Below, piece by piece: positions 40,558 through 52,813 of a stretch of 64,000 nt of DNA. Both the position numbers and the translations under genes were made by a program. Origin of the DNA: Citrobacter amalonaticus (GTDB taxonomy: Bacteria; Pseudomonadota; Gammaproteobacteria; Enterobacterales; Enterobacteriaceae). The notes under the pieces are model-generated. The model was given only the letters and a program-made list of their open reading frames with translations. It was not told the DNA's origin and did no database searches. Where the stretch lies: contig JARDVN010000001.1 in NCBI GenBank assembly GCA_028994555.1, forward strand, positions 4,278,001-4,342,000, given 5' to 3'. Every line of letters starts with the position of its first letter. The stretch's first letter is position 1.

Positions 40558-41108
40558 GCGTGCTCCTCCGTTTTTCTTTTCGCGCTGTCGTCTTTACGGT
40601 TGCTCAGCACTTCACCCGAACGCTCTTCACGTCCAACGTGGAAGGCGACGACCAGACCGGCCAGCAGCAGCATCGAAGCCAGTTCAACCGCCAGGACATA
40701 AGGCCCGAACAGCGTAATACCGACCGCTTTCGCGCTAATTGGCGTACCGTCGATACCCTGATCGTTGACGCCCAGAATGGCGTAGATGATCACCGCCAGC
40801 ATGATGGCCGACAGAATCGCCGGGCCAATCCACACCTGAGGTTTCAGCCACTGGCGTTCCTGTTCGATTTCCGAACCGCCAAGGTTGAGCATCATGACCA
40901 CGAACACGAACAGCACCATAATGGCGCCCGCGTAAACGATGATTTCCAGAGCACCTGCAAAGTAAGCGCCCAGCGAGAAGAACACCCCGGAAATCGCCAA
41001 CAGCGAAATAATCAGGTACAGCAGCGCGTGCACCGGATTGGTATGGGTGATCACCCGCAAGGTTGCGAGAATGGCGACCAGGCCACAGATATAAAAAGCG
41101 AACTCCAT
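40554..41108 (-). CDS. nuoJ: NADH-quinone oxidoreductase subunit J NuoJ
   Basis: Membrane subunit of complex I, 184 residues with five helices. The third helix, with the pi-bulge region ([23 protein letters not shown]), is conserved. The soluble C-terminal tail ([21 protein letters not shown]) is polar. Lies 11 bases after nuoI. Confidence 0.97.
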
Positions 41109-41119
41109 TGCCCCTCTCC

Positions 41120-41662
41120 TTACGGTAACAGGCTCTTGACGTCGATAGGCTTGGCTTCGTTCTCTGCTTCGCCCTTATCTTTGCCGTCGATTGCCATACC
41201 TGCCATCCGGTAGAAGTTATATTCCGGGTATTTGCCCGGACCGGAGATCAGCAGATCCTCTTTCTCGTAAACCAGATCCTGGCGCTTATACTCACCCAGT
41301 TCGAAATCTGGCGTAAGCTGAATCGCGGTTGTTGGACAGGCTTCTTCGCACAGACCGCAGAAAATGCAGCGTGAGAAGTTAATGCGGAAAAACTCCGGAT
41401 ACCAGCGACCGTCTTTGGTCTCTGCTTTTTGCAGAGAGATACAGCCTACCGGACACGCTACGGCACACAGGTTACAGGCAACGCAGCGCTCCTCGCCGTC
41501 CGGGTCGCGCGTCAGAACAATGCGACCACGAAAACGGGGCGGGAGATAGACCGGCTCTTCCGGGTACATCTGCGTTTCGCGTTTGGCGAACGCATGCAGG
41601 CCGATCATCCAGATACTGCGTACCTGGGTGCCGAAGCCTACTAACAATTCTTTTAAGGTCAT
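41120..41662 (-). CDS. nuoI: NADH-quinone oxidoreductase subunit I NuoI
   Basis: Peripheral-arm subunit carrying two 4Fe-4S clusters (N6a, N6b) that relay electrons to NuoB. The ferredoxin motifs are [13 protein letters not shown] and [13 protein letters not shown] in a 180-residue protein. Fourteen bases after nuoH. Confidence 0.98.
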   Translation of the reverse strand: MTLKELLVGFGTQVRSIWMIGLHAFAKRETQMYPEEPVYLPPRFRGRIVLTRDPDGEERCVACNLCAVACPVGCISLQKAETKDGRWYPEFFRINFSRCIFCGLCEEACPTTAIQLTPDFELGEYKRQDLVYEKEDLLISGPGKYPEYNFYRMAGMAIDGKDKGEAENEAKPIDVKSLLP

Positions 41663-41676
41663 GGTCTTTGTGTCCC

Positions 41677-42655
41677 TTATTGCGCCTGCCAGAGAATGAC
41701 AGCCGCCGTTACCAGCAAGTTGATGAGCGTCAGCGGCAGGCAGATCTTCCAGCCGAAGGACATTACCTGGTCATAACGAGGACGCGGTAACGACGCACGA
41801 ATCAAAATGAACATCATCATGAAGAACGCGGTTTTAATCGCGAACCAGATGAATGGCGGTAAGAACGGGCCCTGCCAGCCACCGAAGAACAGGGTAACCA
41901 TCAGCGCAGAAATGGTGACGATACCGATGTACTCACCCACAAAGAACAGACCGAATTTCATCCCGGAGTATTCAATGTGGTAACCATCGGCCAGTTCCTG
42001 CTCGGCTTCCGGCTGGTCAAACGGATGACGGTGACACACCGCCACGCCCGCGATAGCGAAGGTGACAAAACCAAAGAACTGCGGAATAACGTTCCAGATA
42101 TCAGCCTGGTTGTTGACGATGTCGGTCATATTGAATGAACCAGCCTGCGCCACCACGCCCATCAGGGAAAGCCCGAGGAACACTTCGTAGCTGAGCGTCT
42201 GCGCAGACGCACGCATTGCCCCCCAGCAGCGAGTATTTGTTGTTGCTCGACCAACCGGCGAACAGCACCGCATACACCGCCAGACCCGCCATCATCAGGA
42301 AGAACAAAATCCCGATGTTCAGATCCGCAACCACCCAACCCGGACTCACCGGCACGATGGCAAACGCCAGCAGCAGTGAGGTAAAGGCGATCATCGGCGC
42401 AAGAGTAAAGATGACGCGGTCCGAGAATTTCGGGATCCAGTCTTCTTTAAAGAACATCTTGATCATGTCCGCGACCAGCTGGAGCGAACCGCCCCAGCCC
42501 ACACGGTTCGGTCCGTAACGGTTCTGGAACAGACCCAGCAGACGACGTTCGCCAAAGCTCATGAATGCCCCGCAGGTGACCACCACCAGCAGAATCACCA
42601 CCGCTTTGAGGATGGTCAGCAGGATTTCAATCAGATCCGGTGTAATCCAACTCAT
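41677..42655 (-). CDS. nuoH: NADH-quinone oxidoreductase subunit H NuoH (apparent frameshift)
   Basis: Membrane subunit of complex I forming the quinone chamber with NuoB and NuoD; about eight helices. Conserved loop residues include [20 protein letters not shown] and the acidic loop [23 protein letters not shown]. The frame breaks near residue 144: the C6 run 42219-42224 should be C5, restoring [19 protein letters not shown]. Repaired length is 325, the family value. As complex I cannot assemble without it, the break is either technical or would inactivate the whole enzyme. Confidence 0.95.
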
Positions 42656-45378
42656 TGTTGTGCCTCCTGCAGATCCTCAAGACGCGCACCCGCCAGAACA
42701 GGGGCAATGCCCGGCATGCCCATCGGCAAGCCAACCTGCCCTGCCGTCAGCCCTTCGGCGATTTCAACCGGCAGCGTGACCGTATTGCCATCGTAGCTAA
42801 AGGAGACGCGGGTACCGGCATTCACACCCAACTTCGCAGCATCTGCCGGGTTGAGTTTGATGTACGGTTGCGGCATGCGGCTCTGGAAGACCGGTGCACG
42901 CTGGGACAATTCGTCGCTACCAAACAGATGGTAGTACGGCGCGATACGCCACTGACCGTCCTGAGCCTGGAAGCTTTCAGGAACCGTCGTGAAGTAATCC
43001 AGACCGCCCTCTGAGGCTTCAATCAGACGCACGCCCGGATCGCCATGGCGCAGTTTCCCGCCCACTTCATCCTGGAACTTGTTCCACGCCTGTGGAGAGT
43101 TCCAGCCTGGCGCCCAGGCAAATGGAATCTGTGAACGCGGCGCAGACGGCTGGTTGTTCCCTTCCATTGAGAAGGCAAACATTGTGTCTTTATCCTGCGG
43201 CTGACGCGGTTCGTGAACGCTGATGTTCGCGCGCATCGCCGTACGACCGCTGTAACGGTGCGGCTCACGCGCCAGTTTCTGTCCACGAATGCGGAAGGTG
43301 GCATCCGGCGCAGCATTTTTAATACCAGCCAGTTCAGGCATCGCGGCTGCAACAGCGTCGATAACGTGGTCAAGCTGCGTCCAGTCCACTTCGCGGTTCT
43401 GTACGGTGCTGTGCAGCGAATGCAGCCAGCGCCAGCTTTCCAGCATAATGGTGTTGCTGTCGTAGTACGCCGGATCGTAAACCTGGAAGAAACGCTGAGC
43501 GCGGCCTTCGTTGTTGATGACCGTACCGTCGCTTTCGGCAAAGCTGGCGGCGGAAAGCACCAGATGGGCGTTTTCCATGATCGCCGTACGCTGATGGTCA
43601 ACCACCATTACCAGCGGCGCTTTTGCCAGTGCAGCGTTGACGCGCACCGCAGAAGCATGACGATGCAGATCGTTTTCCAGCACGACCACCGCATCAGCGC
43701 GGCCAGTTTCCAGCTCGGTCAGCGCATCGTCGAGCGAACCACCGCCCATAATGCCCAGACCCATACTGTTCACCGAACGGGTAATCATCGTGATGCCTAC
43801 GTCAGCACCACGACCTTTCAGCGCTTTCGCCACGTTGGCAGCCGCCTGAATCACTTCCGCGCTGCCGGCGTTGGTGCCGGAAATAATCAGCGGTTTTTTC
43901 GCCCCGGCCAGCGCCTGAACGATCACGTCGATTTTGTTTTGCAGATCGCTGCTGATGCCGTCAACGGCTGGCGCATTGTTGTCCAGCGCATGGGCAATCG
44001 CGAAACCTAAACGCGCCTGATCTTCAACCGGCGCACGGTAGGTCCAGGCCGCGATATCGTCCAGACGGGTGTTATCCACGTTGGTCACGAAAAGCGGATG
44101 CTTCGCGCGCTGACCAATGTTGAGGATCGCCGCAATTTGCCAGTCGGCCACTTTCTGTGCCGCGGCCATTTCGCGTGCTTTCCCTTTCACCGCCTGGCGC
44201 ACGGCCAGGGCAACGCGAGCCCCGGTCTGCGTGATGTCTTCGCCCAGCACCAGCACCGCATCGTAAGATTCGATATCGCGCAGCGCAGGGGTATGCACCC
44301 CGCCTTCACGCAGCACTTTCAGTGCCAGTTGCAGACGTTCCTGCTCGGACTGAGCAATCCCGGTATAGAAGTTTTCCGCCCCGACCAGTTCACGCAACGC
44401 GAAGTTGCTCTCAACGCTGGCGCGCGGAGAACCAATACCAATCACTTTCTTCGACTGACGCAGAATATCCGCCGCACCCTGCATTGCCTGTTCGGCGTTA
44501 AGAGTGATCAGGTCATCGCCACGGCGCTGTACTGGCTGACGCGGACGATCTTTCAGGTTCACATAACCATAGCCAAAACGACCGCGGTCGCAGAGGAAGT
44601 AGTGGTTAACGGTCCCGTTATAGCGGTTTTCGATACGACGCAGTTCGCCGTAACGCTCTCCCGGGCTGATGTTACAGCCGATGGAACACTGCTGGCAGAT
44701 GCTCGGTGCAAACTGCATGTCCCATTTACGGTTATAGCGTTCGGAATGCGTTTTATCGGTGAATACGCCGGTCGGGCAGATTTCCACCAGGTTACCGGAA
44801 AATTCGCTTTCAAGCGTACCGTCTTCCGGACGACCAAAGTAGACGTTATCGTGCGCGCCATACACGCCGAGATCCTGACCGTCTGCATAATCTTTGTAGT
44901 AACGCACGCAACGGTAGCAGGCGATGCAGCGGTTCATTTCGTGAGAGATGAACGGCCCCAGATCCTGATTGCGGTGGGTACGCTTGGTGAAACGGTAACG
45001 ACGGAAGCTGTGCCCGGTCATCACGGTCATATCCTGAAGATGGCAGTTACCGCCCTCTTCACAAACCGGACAATCGTGCGGGTGGTTGGTCATCAACCAC
45101 TCCACCACGCTTTCACGGAACTGTTTCGCTTCTTCGTCGTCAATGGAAATAAAGGTGCCTTCGGTGGCCGGTGTCATACAAGACATCACCAGGCGACCAC
45201 GCGTATCTTCCGCGTTTTGGTATTGCTTCACCGCACACTGGCGGCAAGCACCAACGCTTCCCAGCGCCGGATGCCAGCAAAAGTACGGAATATCAAGGCC
45301 AAGGGACAGACAAGCTTCTAACAGGTTGTCCGCTCCGTTAACCTCATATTCTTTGCCGTCTACATGAATCGTAGCCAT
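42652..45378 (-). CDS. nuoG: NADH-quinone oxidoreductase subunit G NuoG
   Basis: Large iron-sulfur subunit of complex I, 908 residues. The N-terminus holds the 2Fe-2S ferredoxin ([15 protein letters not shown]), then [12 protein letters not shown] and CIACYRC for 4Fe-4S clusters, then CQQCSIGC in the molybdopterin-oxidoreductase-like domain (cluster N7), which makes up the rest. I chose the ATG giving [15 protein letters not shown]; the upstream start adds three residues. Overlaps nuoH by four bases. Intact despite its length. Confidence 0.97.
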   Translation of the reverse strand: MATIHVDGKEYEVNGADNLLEACLSLGLDIPYFCWHPALGSVGACRQCAVKQYQNAEDTRGRLVMSCMTPATEGTFISIDDEEAKQFRESVVEWLMTNHPHDCPVCEEGGNCHLQDMTVMTGHSFRRYRFTKRTHRNQDLGPFISHEMNRCIACYRCVRYYKDYADGQDLGVYGAHDNVYFGRPEDGTLESEFSGNLVEICPTGVFTDKTHSERYNRKWDMQFAPSICQQCSIGCNISPGERYGELRRIENRYNGTVNHYFLCDRGRFGYGYVNLKDRPRQPVQRRGDDLITLNAEQAMQGAADILRQSKKVIGIGSPRASVESNFALRELVGAENFYTGIAQSEQERLQLALKVLREGGVHTPALRDIESYDAVLVLGEDITQTGARVALAVRQAVKGKAREMAAAQKVADWQIAAILNIGQRAKHPLFVTNVDNTRLDDIAAWTYRAPVEDQARLGFAIAHALDNNAPAVDGISSDLQNKIDVIVQALAGAKKPLIISGTNAGSAEVIQAAANVAKALKGRGADVGITMITRSVNSMGLGIMGGGSLDDALTELETGRADAVVVLENDLHRHASAVRVNAALAKAPLVMVVDHQRTAIMENAHLVLSAASFAESDGTVINNEGRAQRFFQVYDPAYYDSNTIMLESWRWLHSLHSTVQNREVDWTQLDHVIDAVAAAMPELAGIKNAAPDATFRIRGQKLAREPHRYSGRTAMRANISVHEPRQPQDKDTMFAFSMEGNNQPSAPRSQIPFAWAPGWNSPQAWNKFQDEVGGKLRHGDPGVRLIEASEGGLDYFTTVPESFQAQDGQWRIAPYYHLFGSDELSQRAPVFQSRMPQPYIKLNPADAAKLGVNAGTRVSFSYDGNTVTLPVEIAEGLTAGQVGLPMGMPGIAPVLAGARLEDLQEAQQ

Positions 45379-45459
45379 AGTCAGCATGCTTCCAGTTGTC
45401 TTAGTCAGAGACTAAGCGTTAATCGAATGACTTATCGCGATGCAGGGGTAAACCCGCAA

Positions 45460-46797
45460 TTACCAGCGCTCTTTCAGCAGGTTCGGCTGAATCCCACCAA
45501 TCGAGTGGGTATTGCTGAACGACTGCTTGATGCCAGCTTCGAATTCTTCGCGGAAATATTTAATGGCGCTCTGTAACGGCTCAACCGCACCCGGTGCGTG
45601 TGCACAGAAGGTTTTACCCGGTCCGAGGAAACGACACAGTTGCTCAAGTGTCTCGATATCCCCAGGCTGGCCTTCGCCGCGCTCCAGCGCACGCAGAATT
45701 TTTACGCTCCACGGCAGACCGTCACGGCACGGCGTACACCATCCGCACGATTCACGGGCAAAGAACTCTTCGAGGTTACGCACCAGCGGCACCATGCCTA
45801 TCTCGTGGTCAACCGCCATCGCCAGCGCGGTACCCAGACGGCTTCCGGCTTTACCAATGCTCTCAAATTCCATCGGTAAATCGAGGTGCGCTTCGGTCAG
45901 GAAGTCGGTTCCCGCACCGCCCGGCTGCCAGGCTTTAAACTTCAGCCCGTCGCGCATGCCGCCCGCGTAATCTTCGAGGATCTCGCGCGCGGTGGTACCA
46001 AACGGCAGTTCCCACAGTCCCGGATTCTTCACGCGACCGGAGAAGCCCATCAGCTTGGTGCCAGCATCTTTGCTTTTCGAAATATTCTGGTACCACTCCA
46101 CGCCGTTAGCGAGGATAGCCGGAACGTTACACAGCGTTTCCACGTTGTTGACGCAGGTCGGTTTACCCCAGGCGCCGGAGGTCGCCGGGAACGGCGGCTT
46201 CGAACGCGGGTTAGCACGACGGCCTTCGAGGGAGTTGATCAGCGCAGTTTCTTCGCCGCAGATATAACGCCCTGCTCCGGTATGGACAAACAGTTCGAAA
46301 TCAAAACCGGTGCCCATGATGTTTTTACCGAGCAGACCGGCTTCGGTCGCTTCCGCAATCGCACGACGCAGATGCACAGCGGCTTCAATGTATTCACCGC
46401 GCAGGAAGATGTAGCCGCGGTACGCTTTCAGCGCGAACGCGGAGATCAACATGCCTTCCACCAGCAGGTGCGGCAACTGTTCCATCAACAAACGGTCTTT
46501 ATAGGTGCCTGGCTCCATTTCATCGGCGTTACACAGCAGGTAACGGATATTCATGGATTCATCTTTCGGCATCAGGCTCCACTTCAGACCGGTAGAAAAG
46601 CCTGCGCCGCCGCGCCCTTTCAGACCCGCGTCTTTCACCTGGTTGACGATCTCGTCCGGGGACAGACCAGTCAGCGCCTTACGCGCGCCTTCGTAGCCGT
46701 TCTTGCTACGGTATTCGTCCAGCCACACGGGCTGTTTGTCATCACGCAGACGCCAGGTCAGCGGATGCGTTTCGGGAGTACGGATAATGTCTTTCAT
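45460..46797 (-). CDS. nuoF: NADH-quinone oxidoreductase subunit F NuoF
   Basis: NADH- and FMN-binding subunit of complex I, 445 residues. The nucleotide/FMN site is [16 protein letters not shown] near residue 60, with [14 protein letters not shown]; cluster N3 ligands are in [12 protein letters not shown] and a later Cys in [10 protein letters not shown]. Its start overlaps the nuoE stop by four bases; an 81-base gap separates it from nuoG. Confidence 0.98.
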   Translation of the reverse strand: MKDIIRTPETHPLTWRLRDDKQPVWLDEYRSKNGYEGARKALTGLSPDEIVNQVKDAGLKGRGGAGFSTGLKWSLMPKDESMNIRYLLCNADEMEPGTYKDRLLMEQLPHLLVEGMLISAFALKAYRGYIFLRGEYIEAAVHLRRAIAEATEAGLLGKNIMGTGFDFELFVHTGAGRYICGEETALINSLEGRRANPRSKPPFPATSGAWGKPTCVNNVETLCNVPAILANGVEWYQNISKSKDAGTKLMGFSGRVKNPGLWELPFGTTAREILEDYAGGMRDGLKFKAWQPGGAGTDFLTEAHLDLPMEFESIGKAGSRLGTALAMAVDHEIGMVPLVRNLEEFFARESCGWCTPCRDGLPWSVKILRALERGEGQPGDIETLEQLCRFLGPGKTFCAHAPGAVEPLQSAIKYFREEFEAGIKQSFSNTHSIGGIQPNLLKERW

Positions 46798-47294
46798 TTA
46801 TACCGCTCCAGCAGTTCAGGAATGCCTTCCGGGGTCAGGTGAGCGTGAGTATCGTCATCGATCATCATGTTCGGCCCTTTATCGCAGTTCCCAAGGCAAC
46901 AGGTCGGCAGCAGCGTAAAGCGACCGTCGAAGGTCGTCTGCCCCGGCTTGATGTTGAGCTTTTTCTCCAGCGCAGCCTGAACCCCCTGGTAACCGTTGAT
47001 ATGACACACCACGCTGTCGCAATAGCGGATCACGTGGCGGCCTACCGGCTGGCGGAAGATCTGGCTGTAAAACGTCGCAACACCTTCGACATCGCTTGCC
47101 GGGATCCCCAGCACATCCGCAATCGCATGGATCGCACCGTCCGGCACCCAGCCACGCTGCTTCTGAACGATTTTCAGCGCTTCAATGGACGCCGCACGCG
47201 GGTCTTCGTAGTGGTGCTTCTCGTGCTCAATGGCTTCACGCTCTGCCGCACTCAGCTCAAAAGCCTCGGTTTGTGGTTGTTGATTCTCGTGCAT
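46794..47294 (-). CDS. nuoE: NADH-quinone oxidoreductase subunit E NuoE
   Basis: Thioredoxin-fold [2Fe-2S] subunit (166 residues) of the NADH dehydrogenase module. The four cluster Cys are seen in [10 protein letters not shown] and [13 protein letters not shown]. Two bases separate it from the nuoCD stop. Confidence 0.97.
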   Translation of the reverse strand: MHENQQPQTEAFELSAAEREAIEHEKHHYEDPRAASIEALKIVQKQRGWVPDGAIHAIADVLGIPASDVEGVATFYSQIFRQPVGRHVIRYCDSVVCHINGYQGVQAALEKKLNIKPGQTTFDGRFTLLPTCCLGNCDKGPNMMIDDDTHAHLTPEGIPELLERYK

Positions 47295-47296
47295 AA

Positions 47297-49100
47297 TTAG
47301 CGGTCCACATCTGACATAACAAAATCGATACTACCCAGATGGACGATCAGGTCGGACACCAGGCTGCCACGTACTGCCACCGGGATCTGCTGCAGATGCG
47401 CATAGCTCGGGGTACGAATACGGGTACGATAACTCATGGTGCTGCCATCGCTGGTCAGGTAGTAACTGTTGATACCCTTCGTCGCCTCAATCATCTGGAA
47501 GGATTCGTTGGCCGGCATTACCGGGCCCCACGACACTTGCAGGAAGTGAGTAATCAGGGTTTCGATATGTTGCAGCGTACGCTCTTTCGGCGGCGGCGTC
47601 GTCAGCGGGTGATCCGCTTTGAACGGGCCTTCCGGCATGTTGTTGAGGCACTGCTCAAGGATGCGCAAACTCTGGCGCAGCTCTTCGACTTTCAGCATCA
47701 CGCGGGTGTAGCAGTCGGAAACCCCGCCGCCCACCGGCACTTCAAAGTCAAAGTTCTCATAGCCAGAGTAAGGGCGTGCTTTACGCACGTCGAAATCAAT
47801 ACCGGTCGCACGCAGCGCCGCGCCAGTGCAGCCCCAGTCCAGCGCTTCTTTCTTGCCGTACGCGGCCACGCCCTGCGAACGCCCTTTCAGAATGGTGTTT
47901 TGCAGTGCAGCTTTCTCGTAAGAAGCCAGACGCTTCGGCATCCAGTCAAGGAACTCACGCAGCAGTTTGTCCCAACCGCGCGGCAGATCGTGCGCCACGC
48001 CGCCGATACGGAACCATGCCGGGTGCATACGGTAGCCGGTGACCGCTTCCACGATGTCGTAGATTTTCTGGCGGTCGGTAAAGGCAAAGAAGACCGGCGT
48101 CATGGCACCGACGTCCTGAATAAAGGTCGAGATATACAGCAGGTGGCTGTTAATGCGGAACAGTTCGGAGAGCATGACGCGGATAACGTTAACGCGATCC
48201 GGCACGGTAATGCCCGCCAGTTTTTCCACCGCCAGCACGTACGGCATCTCGTTCACGCAGCCGCCGAGGTATTCGATACGGTCGGTGTACGGAATATAAC
48301 TGTGCCAGGACTGACGTTCGCCCATCTTTTCAGCGCCACGGTGGTGGTAGCCGATGTCAGGCACGCAGTCGACAATCTCTTCGCCATCGAGCTGAAGAAC
48401 AATACGGAATGCACCGTGCGAAGACGGGTGGTTCGGGCCGAGGTTGAGGAACATGAAGTCCTCGTTTTCGGTACCGCGCGACATCCCCCCACTCTTCCGG
48501 TTTGAAGGTCAGCGCTTCCATCTCCAGATCCTGCTTCGCTTTGGTCAGCTCAAACGGATCGAATTCGGTGGCGCGTGCCGGGTAGTCTTTACGCAGCGGA
48601 TGCCCTTTCCAGGTTGGCGGCATCAACAGACGTGTCAGGTGCGGGTGTCCGTCAAATTCAATACCAAACATGTCCCAGGTTTCACGTTCATACCAGTTGG
48701 CATTCGGGAACACTTTGGTGAAAGTCGGCACGTGAAGATCGTTTTCAGACAAGGCCACCTTGAGCATGATATCGCGATTGCGTTCAATGGAAATCAGGTG
48801 GTAGAAAACGGAAAAATCCGCGGCGGGTAACCCTTCGCGGTGAGTACGCAGACGTTCGTCCATGCCGTGTAAGTCAAACAGCATGACGTAAGGTTTCGGC
48901 AATCTCTTTAAGAAATCGCCCACTTCCAGTAATTGTTCACGTTTGACCCAAACAACGGGTACCCCGGTGCGAGTCGCCTGAACGGTAAAGGCATCCGGCC
49001 CAAAACGGTTGCGCAGTTCGCCGATGACCGGGTCATCAAGGTGATCCCGGGTTTGCCATGCGGCTTCTTGCGCGGTTAAGTCGGTCATATTGTTCACCAT
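47297..49100 (-). CDS. nuoC: NADH-quinone oxidoreductase subunit C/D fusion NuoCD (apparent frameshift)
   Basis: Fused NuoC-NuoD subunit of complex I, as in other enterics. The N-terminal 30-kDa domain (about 1-195) has the motif [17 protein letters not shown]; the C-terminal 49-kDa domain (about 205-600) has [19 protein letters not shown] and [12 protein letters not shown], lining the quinone site. The frame breaks near residue 204, right at the domain junction: the C6 run 48485-48490 should be C5, restoring [16 protein letters not shown]. Repaired length is 600 from MVNNMTDL, or 596 from the inner MTDL. Read literally, NuoD could start alone at an ATG at 48484. Confidence 0.95.
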
Positions 49101-49187
49101 TGCAAATGGTCCGTGGTGACTGTCGACAGAGCTTCGCTGAATTATGTAGTGATGGGCGAAGAAAATGCTGCTGCCGACAGGCGCAAA

Positions 49188-49851
49188 TTAAATCTCGTCT
49201 GGTGTACGCAGATTCGTTACTGCAATGCGTTCGCCGCGTTTACGCTCGCGCTCTGACTGCATGTTGGCGCGATAAACGCCCTGATCGCCAACCACCCAGG
49301 AGAGCGGACGGCGTTCTTTACCAATGGAATCCTGCAACAGCATTAACGCCTGCATGTATGCTTCCGGACGCGGCGGGCAACCCGGGATGTAAACATCCAC
49401 AGGGATAAATTTATCAACGCCCTGCACGACCGAATAAATATCGTACATACCGCCCGAGTTGGCACAAGCGCCCATGGAAATGACCCATTTCGGCTCAAGC
49501 ATCTGATCATAGAGACGCTGAATGACCGGCGCCATTTTGGTAAAGCAGGTCCCCGCTACCACCATCAGGTCGGCCTGACGCGGTGAAGCACGCAGGACTT
49601 CCGCGCCAAAACGCGCCACGTCATGCACGGCGGTGAACGAGGTCACCATCTCAACGTAGCAGCAGGAAAGGCCGAAGTTATAAGGCCAGATTGAGTTTTT
49701 GCGACCCCAGTTAACCATGTCATGCAGTTTGCCCATGAACACGTTCTTGTTAACTTCCTGTTCCAGGGGGTCAGTTACGATCTCCTGTTTTTGCAGGGGG
49801 GTAACGGTCGTTCTCACCGTTAGGATCTATGCGGGTGAGCGTATAATCCAT
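49188..49851 (-). CDS. nuoB: NADH-quinone oxidoreductase subunit B NuoB (apparent frameshift)
   Basis: Subunit carrying cluster N2, the final electron donor to quinone. The N2 ligands are [17 protein letters not shown] and PGCPPRPEA. The true start is ATG 49851 ([17 protein letters not shown]); the frame breaks near residue 17, where the G6 run 49796-49801 should be G5, restoring [18 protein letters not shown]. Repaired length is 220, the family value. It follows nuoA by 15 bases. Confidence 0.95.
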
Positions 49852-49866
49852 CTTAATGCCTCGCGG

Positions 49867-50310
49867 TTAGCGTTGACGATTAGCGATACTGTTCGTTTCC
49901 GGGTTCATACGCTCGCGGCGTGAACGCGCGGGCGTCCAGTCCAGCGCGCCAATACGCACCAGATAAACCAGACCTGCCAGTAACACAAAAATAAAAATTG
50001 CAGCTTCCACAAAGCCTACCCAACCGCTTTCGCGGATAGAGGTCGACCATGCGAACAGATACAGCGCTTCAACGTCGAAGATAACGAAGAACATGGCTAC
50101 CAGATAAAACTTGGCAGACAGGCGTAAGCGGGCGGTGCCGACCGAGTCGATACCTGATTCAAACGGGGTGTTTTTTGACCTCGCGCGTGCGCGACCGCCT
50201 AAAAACCAACCGCCGATAAGCATCAGGCAGCACAGGCCAATGGCAACAATAAGAAAGATAGCGAATGCCCAGTGATGAGCGATGACTTCAGTGGATGTTG
50301 ACATACTCAT
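49867..50310 (-). CDS. nuoA: NADH-quinone oxidoreductase subunit A NuoA
   Basis: First gene of the nuo operon: a membrane subunit of 147 residues with three helices. The loop [38 protein letters not shown] (split here by helix 2) carries the conserved Cys/Ser-Gly-x and acidic residues of the quinone-cavity loop. Intact. Confidence 0.96.
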   Translation of the reverse strand: MSMSTSTEVIAHHWAFAIFLIVAIGLCCLMLIGGWFLGGRARARSKNTPFESGIDSVGTARLRLSAKFYLVAMFFVIFDVEALYLFAWSTSIRESGWVGFVEAAIFIFVLLAGLVYLVRIGALDWTPARSRRERMNPETNSIANRQR

Positions 50311-50944
50311 TGCTTACTCATCAAAAGTAGCGCCAAATTCTCTGCTCTTTTCGGCAGATGAACGCCACATCGATTCATGGGGAGGAATAAAAAAAACCTT
50401 ACAACCGCTGCAAAAAACGTTTTAGACAGCCAATTGATGGGGTTTTTTTACTCCTTTCTATAACCTTTTGTCAACTTTAACAAAAGTTTCCTCACATTAA
50501 TTTACATGATAACAACACCCTTAACATTTAATGCGCTTTAGCACTGTGTCGATCGATTCACAGCCTAAAAGAGAGTGTTGTTGAATCGTGTCCGTTGTGA
50601 AGTAAGTAGAAAAAAACGCGCCTATTTTGACAGGAATTGATCCAAAAGCCTTCCCCCTAAAAGGGAGTATTTTCTTGATCTGTGACACGCTTTTGTTAAT
50701 TCACCCTAAAAAACGGCAACAATTTTGCTTGTTTTTTAACATGGTTTCACCGAAGCGCGAATTTTGCTTCTTTTTTTACGCGATTTCCAGGCGTGTCGTC
50801 TACTCGCTGATTTATGAGGATTTTTACTCTTCCTCACCTGTCTGTTAAGGATATTAGTACAAAAAAAAGAGCCACTGGATATTTTTCAATCACCAGCGGC
50901 TCTTTTTTTACACATGCATTTTTTAACGGCTTTCCTGTGACCCG
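50311..50944. promoter_or_regulatory. nuo operon control region (nuoA to lrhA)
   Basis: About 550 AT-rich bases with no supported gene, holding the nuo promoter(s); in E. coli ArcA, NarL, FNR and IHF act here. On the minus strand TTGACA (50469-50474) is a perfect -35, followed at 17 bases by the weak -10 GTAAAA. It lies within an inverted repeat CTTTTGT...ACAAAAG (50466-50487). A small plus-strand open frame at 50627-50848 has no family look and is probably chance. The right end is the lrhA terminator. Confidence 0.45.
50861..50909. terminator. lrhA terminator (bidirectional)
   Basis: AAAAAAAGAGCC and CTGG on the left pair with CCAG and GGCTCTTTTTTT on the right, with one A/C mismatch in the stem. 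It lies after the lrhA stop, and A8/T7 tracts make it work both ways. Confidence 0.8.
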
Positions 50945-51883
50945 CTACTCATAGTCTCCTTCGACCAGCACGGAATCATCTCCCCCTTCAGGGGTAATCG
51001 GACTGTACTGCCACGGATTCTGCCAGGTATTCATTGCCTGATAAATGACCTGCGCCAGATCGTTTTTCGACGCCGGGTCACGGCAGAGCAGGTATTCGGT
51101 ATCCGGCAACGGCGGTAATCCATCAACCGTCCCCAGCACGCGCAGGTCCGGGCTCATCATTTCTACCGGGCGCGCCGTTACGCCAAGCCCCGCCTTAACG
51201 GCCGCACGCACTGCCGGCAGCGTTGAGGCGACATAGGCCAGACGCCAGGGTATGTTCGCGGCATTTAACGTAGCAAGAACCACATCGCGGAACGGGCTGG
51301 GATCATCCAGCAACACCAGCGGGACCGGTTCCCCCTTTTGCAGCACATACTCCGCAGCGCAGTACCAGTGTGTCGGCGAGGTACGCAGTGTCAGGCTCTC
51401 AAATGATCCGGGACGGTTGGTGGTAACGATGAGATCCACCTCTTGCGATTTCAGCATGTCGAGCATAAAAGCATTTCGCTTCACCCTGACATCCAGCGCT
51501 AGTTTCGGATAAACCGAACTAATGCGATTCAGAAGGAATGGCAGGATCGTATCGGCGGATTCATCAGAAGCCCCGATAGTTAATACTCCCTGAAGGTTGC
51601 TGAACATCAATGATGAGCAGGCCTCATCATTAAAACGCAGAATTTTTCGGGCATACCCCAGAAGCTGAATGCCGTGTTCAGTCAACAGTTTGTTACGACC
51701 GTGACGGGCGAAGAGTTCTTTACCCACGAGCTGCTCAAGGCGCTGCATCTGTTGGCTCACCGCAGACTGAGTACGACACACTGCTGCAGCCGCGGCTGCA
51801 AATGTATTCAGATCGGCAACAGCAACAAATGTTCTCAGCAGATCGAGGTCGAGGTTAATTATCGGACGATTTGCATTTATCAT
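50945..51883 (-). CDS. lrhA: LysR-type regulator LrhA
   Basis: LysR-family transcription factor of 312 residues; in E. coli it represses flhDC (flagella, motility, chemotaxis) and affects type 1 fimbriae and RpoS levels. N-terminal helix-turn-helix (about 11-70, [25 protein letters not shown], split by the turn) and a C-terminal substrate-binding domain (about 95-290). In the same direction as nuo but separated from it by its own terminator. Its long upstream gap suggests complex regulation, including autoregulation. Confidence 0.96.
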   Translation of the reverse strand: MINANRPIINLDLDLLRTFVAVADLNTFAAAAAAVCRTQSAVSQQMQRLEQLVGKELFARHGRNKLLTEHGIQLLGYARKILRFNDEACSSLMFSNLQGVLTIGASDESADTILPFLLNRISSVYPKLALDVRVKRNAFMLDMLKSQEVDLIVTTNRPGSFESLTLRTSPTHWYCAAEYVLQKGEPVPLVLLDDPSPFRDVVLATLNAANIPWRLAYVASTLPAVRAAVKAGLGVTARPVEMMSPDLRVLGTVDGLPPLPDTEYLLCRDPASKNDLAQVIYQAMNTWQNPWQYSPITPEGGDDSVLVEGDYE

Positions 51884-52813
51884 AATTTTTCACTTACTGG
51901 CGGCTCATACTGAGCTTGTTAATGCTGTGCATACAAAATCAAGCAATTCCCTTTGTAATGCGCTTCCTTAGCAGAGTCACCCGCTGGCAGCAGGTGAAAG
52001 TAAATAGGTATATCATGGGACTGGCGAAACACTACCCTCTTTCTTACGTAATAATACCTTATGTGATCTCACAGGTTATTTCGTTAAGAACGGGCTGACC
52101 TATTAAAGCGTATGCAGATTTCGCCATTGTCTGGACGTAAAAAGTGTAAATGTAAAGAATGTTACCGGGCATAAATCAACGAAAAATAAGCATACATGGC
52201 AATAAGTTAGCCACAAAACCCTACCCTGGGTATTAACAAATCATGCGACGACAGGCCATTTGATCACGTGTATCTTAACCTAAAACCTTTTTATTTATAA
52301 GCTTTAATACGAATAATCTGATGCAAAGTTTTGTTATGTTTATCAAATCAACTTGCTATTATTCGTGCCTTACGTAAAGCCTTTTTTAATTATTAAATAA
52401 TAATTAATGAGATTCGAGGTCATTCATAAATCCTGCTTAACATTAGATTTACACCACCGGGGTTCCCGTACATCCCGATAACACGTCCAGTGATTAATCT
52501 TTCACTATTTACGAATTATTAAATGACGTTAGAATTCCCCCCCGAAATTTCACGAGCGCAGAACCTTTTTTTGGACAAGAGAATCAGCCATCTACCGGCA
52601 ACAAAATAGGAATATTATGCTAAAATAAAACGATAAATTTATTTTTATCTCTATGATCGCAGTAAAAACCAGTCAATAACAGCAAAACATTCCCTCGCCA
52701 TTCCGCAAAATCTTCTTCTGTAAAGCCTTCAAAACGCACCGCCGGGGGAGTACATTGTTTCAAACTGACTTCCACGGCAGGAAGTGGTGATAACAGCATA
52801 AAGGTCAAGGTTC
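51884..52813. other. 930-base gene-poor region between lrhA and alaA
   Basis: Divergent upstream region of lrhA and alaA, AT-rich from about 52130 to 52440. I find no convincing gene, tRNA or terminator. A C7 run at 52537-52543 may be lengthened like those in coding regions. A 62-codon minus-strand frame ends at 52620 (listed separately). Candidate place for a small RNA or long 5' leaders, but nothing is proved by the sequence. Confidence 0.5.
52620..52808 (-). CDS. Doubtful small ORF upstream of alaA
   Basis: 62 codons starting MTFMLLSPLPAVEVSLKQ and divergent from alaA, whose start is only five bases away. I do not recognise it. The middle (VRFEGFTEEDFAEWRGNVLLLL) looks more protein-like than chance, but the overlap with the alaA ribosome-binding region argues against it. 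Low confidence. Confidence 0.15.
   Translation of the reverse strand: MTFMLLSPLPAVEVSLKQCTPPAVRFEGFTEEDFAEWRGNVLLLLTGFYCDHRDKNKFIVLF

Noticed and set aside
50627..50848. A 73-codon plus-strand ORF in the nuoA-lrhA gap
   Set aside because: Phe/Ser-rich chance frame in AT-rich DNA; no ribosome-binding site or recognisable domain.
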